Of a stretch of DNA of 64,000 nt, positions 20,540 through 31,400 are shown in pieces. Numbering within the stretch: position 1 is the stretch's first letter; the number at the start of each line of letters is the position of its first letter. Location: the NCBI GenBank assembly GCA_019828545.1, contig JACVRA010000169.1, positions 62,001 to 126,000 on the forward strand, read 5' to 3'. This DNA is from Paracamarosporium sp. OC-R06-R3. Taxonomy: Eukaryota > Ascomycota > Dothideomycetes > Pleosporales > Didymosphaeriaceae. The notes beneath the pieces are model-generated. The model did no database searches, was not told the DNA's origin, and worked only from the letters and a program-made list of their open reading frames with translations. Position numbers and translations under genes: made by a program.

Positions 20540-23269
20540 CTACTTCATCGTGCTGACCAAATCCCGATAAATCTTCTTCAAGTCCTCGACGTCACTTTCG
20601 AGCTCCTCAACTCTTTCCGACTTCTCTCCTAACATTTCCAAACACTTCTCGTACCTTTCATTCATCTCTCGCATCTCTTTTTCCAGCCGCTCAGCCTTCT
20701 CGCCTTGCTCGCGCTTCTCCTCAATTTCTCTCATGAGTGTAACGACCTCTTCCCTAGCCTCGTCGCGTTGACTGATGAGACGAGCCAATTCTTCCTTGTT
20801 GGTAGCCTTCTCAGATTCCAAGCGACGCACAGCGGTGGATAGGCGCTCAACGAGTTGCACGCTTGGCCCGGCGCCGACAGTACTGACGGATATCATGTCG
20901 TTGATTGTTCGATGGGGGGATGAACCTCCGTCAAAGCCAGCGTCATCGAAGGAGGGTGTGTGGATGGAAGGGGTGTTGGACACACTGTTTCCATTGCTCA
21001 TCAAGTTTGACGAGATTGAAGGGAATGAGTCCTGTCTTTGTGGTGATCCAATCTCGGGTGTTCTTTGATGAGTAGACGTCGACTTTTGTCGAGAGGAAGA
21101 CGGTCGACGGGCCTCTTCGAGCATGCGATCCATGGGAGATGCTGGTAGCATGTTTCGGCGATTCGCACCATATATTCCCAATGGATCCGGGGAGTGTCTT
21201 CTCAAACTCGCTCCGGGAGAGTCGGTCCTCAAGTGGTTTTCTGAGAGGCTCACCTGAGACTGCATCTCTAGCCTCCACTTGCTCTTCTCCTCCTCCAGCC
21301 TCTGCATGAAGTCCGCTTCCAGAACCTTTTTCTCCCGTTCAAAGTCGGCGCGTGCATCCTGTGACGCGGTCTCTGCTTGTGTCAAACGTGCTTGGAGCTT
21401 CTGGGCTGAGTTGCGCTGCTCGGTGAGATCCTGGTCTAGGACCCGAGCACGGTCATTAATGCTCTCCAGTTCATCTTCTAGTCTACGTGCTTTGGAATTA
21501 ATCTCCCGGGCTTTGCGGCGAACTTCAGATTCCCGCTTTGCCGTTTCGTCACGGTCCTTCTCCAAAGCTGCAACGCGGGAAGTGAGGGTGCTTTCGATGC
21601 CCTGCCAGTTTTCGGAGGCAAGTGCGTATTGAGTCTGGAGGGTTTCAATCTGGCGGAGGAGCTTGGCTTGGGAGTCGCCAGATGCCGAAGATGACACTTC
21701 TTCGGAGCGGCTTCGGAGGAGTTCGAGCTTAGATTCTAAGTTCTGCAGAAGATGTCAGTTTGGACCAAATCAGACCACCATCCTAGAAGACGTACAGCAA
21801 TTTCGCCACGCAGCTCCAATTCAGTAACCTTTGCTCTTTCCTGTTGCCTTGTAGCTTCATCTTTAGCCTCTTGCAGATCCCTTTTCGCACGGTCTTCAGC
21901 GAGTTTTTTCTCGATGCGCAAGTTCTCAATGTCCTCTTGCAGCGATGCCGTAACCCGCTTCTCTGCTTCTAAAGCCCCAGCTTGGACGCGTTTCTCTGCT
22001 TCATCGGCCCTCGTCAACGCATCGTTCAGCTGTCTCCTCAGCTCCGCTATTGTAAGACCAGCCTCTTCCCGCTCTGATCGTATCAGCTCAATATCCTTCT
22101 CGATCTTCGCCACGACCTTGAGTTTTTCCTGCGCTGCCTTTTCAGCAGCATCGGCACGCTTCGCCCTGTCCGTCTGCTCCACAACTGATCTTTCAGCCTT
22201 AGACAACCGTTGTTTGAGAGTTGTTGTATCTTTGTCCGTTTCCAAAGCTTTCGCTCGCAACTTCTTGATAGCAGTCATGTGTTTCATTTCTGTCTTTGAT
22301 AGCTTCTGGCCCTCTTCCATGAGTGCTGCGATTTGGGCATCCTTCTCGGCAAGTTTCTTGTCCGCTGGTGTGACTTCGGAATCTGACGATGCGGCTTTGG
22401 CAGACGAGGCAAGCTGTTGGGAAAGGTATGTGAGCTTCGATTGCAGGGCATCGATGCGTTCTAGGTGAGAGTTCAGCTCCTCGCGGTGCTCGCGGAGTGT
22501 CTCGTTATGTGTTGTTCGCAGCGCAGATAGCTCGACCTGAAGTGTCTCGGGGTCTTGAGACGCCTCAACCTCAGGTTCTGCTGGGGTAGATATGTCAAAC
22601 GAAAGGCGAGACGGAGCGCTGTCGATGGACTGACGCGATGACGAGGTTTGCGGAGTGAGGATAGAAGGGATGGACATGGTGGGCACCATCATTGAGGGAG
22701 GCTGTTCCGATACAACAGAAGATGCTGGGCGAGACGCGGGCGCGGTGTCCACGGACGGGCGGGGAGACGGTTCGACGTTCACCTCCTCGGCTTTTGGAGG
22801 CTCAGGTTTGCTGTCAAGTGGAATCTCTGGTGCTGTCTCCGAAGTCCTTGAGTCTATACTCGCTCTTCCCGGCTCGTTCGCCAAAGTCTTCAATGCAGGA
22901 CTCTCTGGCCGCGATGCCAGCTCGGATGACGGCCTCGACTCGGCACCTTCCTTGCCCTTGTTGACGGCTTTCGCAAGACGGTCCTGCAGCCGCGAGTTGG
23001 GCCTGCTGCGCGACGAACTACGAGACACTTGTGCCATCAGCATCTATTTCCTCCCTTGACGTGATGCCCTCTGGAAACATGCAAAGCTACCCACCTTGAT
23101 CGACTTGCAAGCGCTGCTTCTCCGCTGCCTCCATCTTGGCCGCCGCCTCGGCAGCCCTCGCCTTTGCGCTCGCCTGATCATCGTCGGTGAGGATGCTATC
23201 CAGCCGCGACTCGAGACCAGACACTGCGCTGCCCAGGAACGAGCCCCAGCCTCCCTTGCGCTGCGCCAT
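20540..23269 (-). CDS. TMF/Sgm1-family Golgi coiled-coil protein
   Basis: Exons 23269-23095, 23027-21796 and 21742-20540 encode 869 aa. The N-terminus GGWGSFLGSAVSGLESRLDSIL is an amphipathic start typical of golgins. A low-complexity Ser/Pro segment (about residues 60-200) follows. Long coiled coils run from about 215 to 620, then a second disordered part (about 630-760) and a C-terminal coiled coil ending KCLEMLGEKSERVEELESD, the signature of the TMF TATA-binding-like (Rab6-binding) domain. TMF/Sgm1 proteins tether vesicles at the Golgi through Ypt6/Rab6. The heptad composition produces several long antisense open frames in this region; none looks real. The start codon gives the family-like N-terminus. 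Confidence 0.88.
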
Positions 23270-24132
23270 TGCGGTGTATTCGGTCGTCGCAAACGAGTGT
23301 CCTTGGGAGCAATCACCAGCGGATCGTCTTTCGTCTGGGCCCGTTCATTGTTCGGGTGTGCAAGAGGCCAGGGTTGGAGGTTGGTGTAATTGCACCTGGG
23401 GAACGTGAGGCTTCGGTGGGGTTACCGTGCTGCTGCTGTGTACGCGTACGCAACGTCGCCGGTCGGGGTTGTACGTCGGCGTATGCGCTAAAGTGGAGAG
23501 AGTGGCGCAATCGGAAGACTCAGCTGGGAGGATGCGTCCAGGCTGCACGGGTCGCGGGCGTAGCGGGCTGTGAGGCGTGTAGGGCCAGGTGGAAACAATG
23601 TTGCTGATCCGCCGACTCGGGTCTGAGCTAAGAAGCGCCAGGGTCTGGAGTATCAACAAGGGAAAGGTCTTGTGCTTTGGAAAAAGCAGCTTCAATTCGT
23701 TGAACCGAAGTAGTCTTTCCTACTGCAATCAACTCAATCCTATGCGATGTGAAACAGACCAAGTCGTCGTGGTACTCCCGCGCAGGTGCCCGATTAGGTT
23801 AGCGAGCGTTCTGGTACCACCGTCACGTCTTCTCCAGTCGTTCACCCCAGGTTGTACCCAACCACAATCGACAGATCCGGAGTGTGGCGACAAATTACAT
23901 GAGACTATCCAAGATGCCTCTAGCAGTAAGTTGGTTCTCAATATGGGCATCTTCTCCCAAGTACCACCTTTTCCTCCCCCACCCCAGTCCATATTGGTAC
24001 ATTGGAATCAACCAAGAAAACCAATATACGAACCAATTGTCTTGCCACATTTTCTGAAACACATCTCGCTATTTTATCCTTCACTCATCTCGCACTGCCT
24101 TTTCATCCCCAAGACAGTCTTTCAATCACAAA
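23270..24132. other. Divergent intergenic between TMF/Sgm1 and the nitrilase
   Basis: 863 bp containing both promoters. A plus-strand frame stays open from 23589 into the nitrilase exon 2 at 24306; see findings. I do not treat it as coding because its composition and residues resemble no family. Confidence 0.4.
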
Positions 24133-25204
24133 ATGATGTCATCGTCTCTCTGCCGCGTGACTTGCGCATTCACCCCAGTCAGACAATCTATCTAGACTGT
24201 TCAATCACTTTGACTATCTTCGTCAAGTACCTGTTATTTTATATCCTTGCCATCACCACGCTTCCTTTTCGACTAGAAACCGAACCCCCAGTAACATTCC
24301 CCCAGGCAATCGGCCAAATCCGCTCCACGGCTTCCACAAGCCACAACCTCGAGCAATGCACCCGCCTGATACAAAAAGCATCTTCCGCCGGCGCAAAAGC
24401 CCTCTTCCTCCCCGAAGCATCCGACTACATAGCGTCCAACGCCTCGGAAACAGTGTCTCTCGCCGCGCCAGCCGACCAGTCCCCCTTCGTCCTCGGCCTC
24501 CGCGAGCAAGCCAAAAAGCACCGTCTCCCCGTCAGCGTCGGCATCCACGAGCCCACCTCTTCCGGCGAAAAAGTCAAAAACACGCTCCTATGGATCAACG
24601 AGGAAGGCGAGGTCGCGCACCGCTACCAAAAGCTGCATCTCTTCGACGTCAAGATCAAAGACGGGCCCATCCTCAAGGAATCCAACAGCGTAGAGCGCGG
24701 GACTAGGATCGAAGACCCCATTGCTACGCCCATCGGGAAGGTAGGCATGCTGATATGTTTCGACTTGAGGTTTCCCGAGGTCGGGATTGCGCTGCGGAAG
24801 AGGGGCGCGCAGATCATCACGTACCCCTCGGCGTTTACGGTGCCGACGGGGAAGGCGCATTGGGAGACGCTGCTGCGCGCGAGGGCCATCGAGACACAGA
24901 GCTATGTTGTTGCGGCTGCGCAGGTGGGATTTCACAATGAAGAGAAGACGAGGAGGAGTTATGGGCATAGTATGATTGTCGACCCGTGGGGGAAGGTTGT
25001 CGCTGAGTTGGGCGGGGAGGAAGATGACAAGGGGAGAGGTTTGGATGTTGGCGAGGTAAGTGATGTGGTGTTTGGTCCAGTGTGTACACGCTAATTTTCT
25101 CTTCTTAGATTGCGTTGGCGGAGATCGATCTCGACTTCTTGGAGAAAACCAGAAGGGAAGTGCCCTTGTTGAGGCGGACAGACGTGTACCCCGAGATTGC
25201 GTGA
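24133..25204 (+). CDS. Nitrilase-superfamily amidase (Nit1/Nit2 type, deaminated glutathione amidase-like)
   Basis: Proposed exons 24133-24177, 24306-25055 and 25109-25204 give 296 aa. The catalytic triad is visible: Glu in LPEASDYI, Lys in YQKLHLFDV and Cys in LICFDLRFPE. Other family motifs are RARAIETQSYVVAAAQ, RRSYGHSMIVDPWG and the C-terminal REVPLLRRTDVYPEI. Mammalian Nit1 and yeast Nit2 hydrolyse deaminated glutathione, a metabolite-repair reaction; Nit2/omega-amidase is the alternative. The 3' intron is certain. The 5' exon is a guess: the ATG at 24133 gives MMSSSLCRVTCAF, a possible mitochondrial leader, joined through a 128-bp intron with donor gtcaga. Family homology starts at AIGQIRSTAS, at 24306. 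Confidence 0.88.
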
Positions 25205-25654
25205 AGCCGAGGACTATGAATGGAGATGTATACGTTCAGGTATTGGAAAAGATACAGTGGCCATCTTGTACATGGCATCCTGTACCTGACACAGCCGACT
25301 AATCCGATATCTAACCAACACTGTCCGTGGTAACTCAAATCTTTTCTTTCGTGTGGACCTCTCTCTACATATAATTCCAAACCCTCCATTAGCGTGACTC
25401 GTAAATCGTAAGCGAAGTAGGCGCCTCTTTCGATGTCCATGACCGGGACCGTTTGGCCCTTCAATATTGACTTTGCAGCACACTTGGCAAGAAAGCCGGT
25501 CTTACGGGAGAGCACTTTCTTTGAATCAGCCTCTGACGCGCTGTTCGAAGTAGAATTTCACGTGGCACTAAACGTGGCCTCGGACATAACTGCCAACACG
25601 ATGTATATAAGTCTAGCCCTCTAGACGCCACACGACCACCGTCCCAGAAATTCT
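25205..25654. other. Convergent intergenic, no gene
   Basis: 450 bp between two convergent stop codons, holding both 3' flanks. A short plus-strand open frame (25433-25624) has no recognisable content. Confidence 0.5.
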
Positions 25655-26690
25655 CTACCCCTCAACAAGAACAGGAACAAGATCCTGACCACTCATCAAG
25701 GTTGCCTTCCCATCCAAATCCAGCCATGCTAAACTGTGGTTGTGAGGCGCAGCATCTTCTTCGATAGCGCCCTGCACATTTTCCAACGGGCATTCCATAA
25801 GTTCAGCCACGCGCTCCAATAACGTCGTCCACAGACCCCTCTCTTTGAACTCTTTTCTTGGGCCCTGCGTAGCAGGTGGCATGCACACCCCCTCTACTCC
25901 TTCTATTACAGACTCAACGAACCAGTCATGGATGGCGTGTTCGTGGTAGAAGTTCAGCAATGTAGCTTCAGAGGACAAGGAGGTAGAAGGGGGATCGGTA
26001 GGTAGAAGAGAAGAATGAATAAAGGAAGGTCCGAGCTGTAGACTGGCTTCCGCAAAGCAGAATTCTATGTCTGAACGGAGTGAGAGCGTGTTGGCGTCCA
26101 TGAAGCGGCCGTAGGTACGCTGGTGGATTATGCCTTCGCCGTGGTAGCGGGCTGTTAGTGTGGCGTGGTGAATGGCAAGGTATATGGCCGTCAGTGGATC
26201 CTTTGGAAGGGCTTTCAGGAAGGTGAGCTTTGCGGTGTGTGATTCTGTGCTTTGGTCAGCGCAGTCCGCATGTGAATGTTTGCATAATGTGGTAAAGGGG
26301 GCGCATACCGAAAGACTGGAGACTATACAGTAGGAGAAGGCCAGTATTGACGAGCGCCATATTGTGCTTTCGCACTGGGAAGACATTATGCTCGCTGACC
26401 AGCATAGCCATCAGATCGTCCACAACATCGTAACGCCTGACGCAACTCCGAAGCCATTTGAATTCCTGCTTCTGAACAGGGAAATCGACTGCGGCATGTC
26501 TGAGTTCTTTGCGCACAAAGCTGTGTACGAGAGAATGCTCGTAAGAATATAAGATGTTCTGAATTCTGGGGTGTGTTCTGACTAAATCTGAAATGATATT
26601 CCCGTTTCCATAGGGAAGCCACTCGATGACTTCGAGGACGAGCTCAGCTGGAAACGATGGATCGATAAGTTTAGACGAGAAAGTGGCCAT
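25655..26690 (-). CDS. F-box-like protein of unknown function
   Basis: Exons 26690-26309 and 26244-25655 encode 323 aa. The N-terminus FPAELVLEVIEWLPYGNGNI followed by a helical stretch resembles a degenerate F-box, the Skp1-binding motif of SCF ubiquitin-ligase adaptors. The rest is mainly helical with no repeats recognised. The splice at phase 1 gives LQSFESHTAKLTFLKAL. Many fungal genes of this layout exist without assigned function. The family call is tentative; the gene model is good because the two long frames join cleanly. Confidence 0.7.
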
Positions 26691-28491
26691 TGTGGGTAGG
26701 GTATGCTGGGTAGCGTTACTTCATCCCATGGTATGTTAGTTCGTGGTATTATGGATTGCATCAAAAAGGTCCACAAACCTGGATGAAGTTGATTTCGATT
26801 TGGAAACTGTAGTGTAGCCCGGTCTGTCAAGCAGTTGCGCACGCGCTCCTGCTCGTCTTAAAAGTCACAACAGTCTAGCCTGTGCAACGTAGTCTCTAGT
26901 CTATTGCGTGTAGTTTTTAGTAAGTCAATGTCAGAATTGAAGCGCGGAATATGTTTGAGTTTGCGAGTTGAGTGTACAAGTGTGAATATATACAGCGCGA
27001 CGAACGGAGCACCATGTTGGGCGAATCACGTTGGAAGGCCCACAACTGACGTTTGGAAAGCAATGTACTCACCGAGGTCACATTGTCAGCTTTGTACTTG
27101 GAATATATGTGCATGTCTGTTGATGATCCGATGGCTGGGTCGCATGTGGAGGGTGGGTTGTAAATGACCGCACTTTTTGGCTATTGCATCCTTATACATT
27201 CAATGACAGCTACGCGACGCGCATGCAAAGATTCAACGAGCTGTGAACGAATACATGATGTACCATTCAGGATTAGACTGAAGGTGGTTGTAGTGTGGTT
27301 GGTTTCTTAAATGATAGGAGCTCAAGAGGGGGTGGGCGAAGATATCGAGGGTCTATGAGACGCGTGAGCCAATCATAGGAGAACATGAACGTCAACTGCT
27401 AAGCGCCCCTCTTTCCATCACAAACTTCTAATTACGTATAAACTAGCATTCGGACGTAATAAAACTTTAGAGGAGGCCATGTACAGAAGGTCACAGTATC
27501 AGCACATTTGACTTGGTCGTCACCAATCCGGATAGATCACCTCAAGATCACGCACGAGCACACACGTAACATACGAAGCAAACAAGAATACGTTCCACTG
27601 AATACATTACATCAAGCCACCTCATCGAATATATTTCAGAGACCGACAGAAAGGATCCTCCAAGAAAAGTAGACACCATTTTTGTGCCGCGAGGCGCTTG
27701 TCTTTGGTATAAAATGTAGTAAGAAGGCCGTATTAATATCCCGAAATTTCCCGTTGATGTCGATCGATTTGAGGTAGGTAAGATGAGATGTTGATGTTGC
27801 TTTGGGAGAGAGCGAGAGTGTCCGGTGACCAACAGACAAGACCGGTAGAAGCGTTGAAGGGAGCGACACCATTCAGCGGAGTACAAAGGTGGAAGAGGTG
27901 ATATGAAAAAAAGCTGAATGGCAAGAATGTACATTGTATCGAAGTGAAACGTTTTCTCATCCGTCCCTCCAGCCCGTTCGGATCTCTTTCGTAATCCTTA
28001 CGGCGTGACTCCTGATGCTCTCCTGATGCTTCTCTCAATTGGCCTTCTACTCTTGCACCAAGCCACCGTATGCACAATGCACTGCTCTTTCTCGAATAGA
28101 AAAAGTACACGAAAAGACAAAGCTTGCGAATTAAAAATAATGCCAAAGCAAAAACACGCTAATGTAGACAACCCCGTTCATCACCTTCCCAAGCAGTTGG
28201 GAAGGTGAAGGAGGTGGATGGTAAGTGGAAGCAAAGGGTATCCGACATTTCCGCCGCGAAGCGTATGGAATAAATCCAACCTAAGTCTTTTAGAGTATTC
28301 AGAAACGCTCCTTAGACAAGACAACAATATGATAGGATAACCCGCTAATGACACTGATAATGGTAAAGATGCTACGCTTCAAACAGCAAAGTGATGGGAA
28401 TGATGGTTTTGAAGGTATAATGCGAAATGGTCGTAACGTCGTCGCAAAATGTATGCGTATATATGATAAAGCCCAAGGTGAGGTTGGATGC
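26691..28491. other. Intergenic, no supported gene
   Basis: About 1.8 kb. The left part is the F-box gene's upstream region; the right part is the 3' flank of the WD40 gene. A 12-bp perfect hairpin sits at 28181-28208. The minus-strand frame 27548-27934 resembles nothing known. Confidence 0.5.
28181..28208. repeat. Perfect 12-bp inverted repeat with 4-nt loop
   Basis: tcaccttcccaa, loop gcag, ttgggaaggtga: a fully paired 12-bp stem. It lies about 285 bp beyond the stop codon of the WD40/GEMI5-like gene on the minus strand, so it may be in that gene's 3' untranslated region. Role unknown. Confidence 0.8.
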
Positions 28492-31400
28492 CTAGATCAT
28501 AGGTGTTTCGATAGGCTGGTAAACGCCGGCCTGAAGGGTTTCGGGTGGCATGTTTGCGCGGACTTCCCTGGGATGCTTGTACCCAGCAAACTGCGGGTTT
28601 TCAATTGGAGAAATAACTTGCTCCATAGGCTGAGGTGGTGGTGGAGGAGGTGGAGGCGAAAGCTTGCCAAAGTATTCGTTGCCATGCCCTTCGATAGGAG
28701 AGCGTGCGCTCGCACTTCTTGGGAAGCTGAACTCTGGAACGCTCTCATACGGAGAAATCTCATTTCGCATTGGCGGAGACTTGTTCCGGGAGCGGCTAGT
28801 GCTGCGCATTCTCTCAGTGACTCTCTTGAAAGTCATGCCAATATTTTCGCTCACACTTCCTCGGCCACGTCGATGAGACTGAGGCGAAGTGGTTACAGGA
28901 GGCACCATCTCTTGTGCCTTGTCTGTAGGGATTTCGTCGATGGCGATATTTATGAGCATACTGCTCTTCGGACTTGTGTTCGTTGGCAGCGGCACCGGAG
29001 GTGGAGGCGGTGGTCCTGCCAGGTGTTGGAGCTCTGCGAGCAATGGAGGAGCAGCCGGATCAGTTTCAAGAATGACGACCTGATTTTCGTGAATCGTCTC
29101 ATCAATGCTGGCTGTAATAGGTGGTGGGCTAACGCGCTTGTAGTTCGGTCCAGGCATACCGTCTGAAGAGGTGTTCCTAGAATGCCCGCGATTGCCACCC
29201 AATGAACCACGTCTACCCAAGGGATAAGTTGGCGAAATTCGAGGGGCCATATTGACGGGTGAGATGTCCTCCGGGGGCGCAGAAGCCGAGCGAGCGAGAG
29301 CTGGTTGCCCAAACGTGGTGGCAGGTAGGAGAGGACCTAGATCATCTAGGCCATCCTGGCTTTCCTGGGGAATGACCATGATTGTATCCGGGATCGAGGG
29401 CACAGCTGGGATACCCTCCCTTTCGTGCGGATCGGCACTCATGTACCGAGGATGACGCATCGCTCGCGGAGTGGCAGGAAGACCTATCGGAACAGAGGTT
29501 GTCGAAGTAGCACCCATATTCATCCTGTTCGTGGGGGAATATTTCTTTGAAATCTCAGGGTCTGCAGTCTGGCTACGTTGTATGGGGTCTCTATGCATGG
29601 AGATGGTGGCGAACGAGTCTGCACCGTCCGTATGGGAGCGCTCGACAGGCACAGGTCGGTGAGCCAACTCGCCAGGGTGAGGGATTACCGGTGCAGAAGG
29701 GCGTCGAGCAAGTGAAAGCCGCCTTTCTTCTAGTTCCTTGGCAGCTAATTCCTTCCTAGACAATGTCGTCGGACGAAGTTGTCCGGAGCGACCAGATTGA
29801 TTGGAGTGGCGTGAAGCAGGTCGGCTGTCAGCAAACAATTCTGGAACACGCTCTGGCGAGACATCCCGTATAGTGGCACGCGGTCGGCTCGACTCTCGCA
29901 TAGCAGAGGCTGCTTTGCGACTCATGGAGCGATCACGGGGAAGACGACGATCCGGAGACATATCCCTTCGTAAACTCTGTGCACGCTCCCCTGGACGACG
30001 GCTCGTGCTTCGTTGACGAGGACGAACTGGCTCATAGTTTTCTTGGTCAGCTGCGTCATCACGATACATAGGCTTGGGAGACCCGGGAGAGCGCCTTGCG
30101 GAACTCTCGTCGCGAGTGGAGCTCCGACCGCGATCGTCATTTCGGCGTTTACTTGAGGCACGACTGGCCGCCCTATTCTTGACGCGTGGCATAGCTTCTG
30201 GTGACTCTGCACGGCGTGTAGTCTTGGAAGATGATCTGGCTTTGCTCGCGCCAGTTCTTGCGCGACTCCTGTGAGTTCGGCTGCTACCGACAGACTCAGT
30301 AGCGATCGGAGAGGTGACATCAACCTTGTAGTACCGCTCGTCATCGAAATTTTCCGTGTTAGTTGCAGCCTCTTTACTCGTCCTTGCATATATGCCGGCA
30401 TCTTCAGGTGACATAGGTACCGGTGAGGAAGGAGAACGCTTAGCTGGGCGAATATAGCGGACCCCAGAGCGTCCACGCGATTCTGAAGCATCACGGGTCC
30501 GGCTGCGGGTTCTAGCAGTTCGACTGTCAGGACGTGGTTCCGTGCGCGAGCCCGGACGAGGCTCAGGCTTAGAGTCAGCACGTTTCCGAGAGTAATAGTT
30601 TGCCTCTTCTAAACTGCTAATGTATTGATCGATGCCGCGGGCCTTTGCGCTCTTGACGCTGGCTCCAGTCAATGGCGGGCTCAAGTTGATGTAACCAGTG
30701 TCAGGACCGTGGTCGATGATAGTCTCCACCACGTCGAGGTGCAAGTCTTGTACGTTTCGGCTGCGAGAACTGTTGCGGGACTCTGCGTCTTTGCCAATTA
30801 AATTGTCGAAGATACCTGCAGCGGGAGAGGGCAGGTGCTCCTTGGACTTGGCTGGATCGTAGGTTGCAGCAGTCAAAACGATTTCCTTCTCGCTTGCACC
30901 AGTCGACGCTGCTCTGCGGGTTGAGAACGGCACCGTTTCCGCCTCGCGTCCGATGTTGTCGATGGCTGTCCGTGGAACTTCGTCACGTTGGCCGCGGTTC
31001 GGTACAGCAAGAGATGCGAGGTACTCATTGTTCGTTGCAGATCGTTCCGTATCCGACCGGGAGGGAAGACGCTTGCGATTGTATGAGCCGGGTGTTGCAG
31101 TTCTGGCGGAAGATGGTTCGCGGGAGCCATCACGAGCACGAGCAGTTCTCAAGCTTGCGCTAAGCCATGGATTCCTTCCACCAGCAGGACTCATCGCAGA
31201 CTCTGCAATAGGAGTAGCGCCAACGTTCATTGGAGTCTGTTCGTCATCTTCTGGGATCATCTGTTGCGGTTGAGGTCCATGACCAAAGTCTGTGACGAGT
31301 TTGAGAGAAGACATCTTCGCCGTGATGCGACTTCCTCCAGCGCTTGGGGGTGAAAGTGGTGGACTGAGCTGCGAGCCTAGGAGATGCTGCTTCTGTGCAG

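Noticed and set aside
21752..22468. 238-codon plus-strand frame inside the TMF/Sgm1 gene
   Set aside because: A by-product of coiled-coil codon use on the other strand; Ser/Arg/Phe-rich nonsense.
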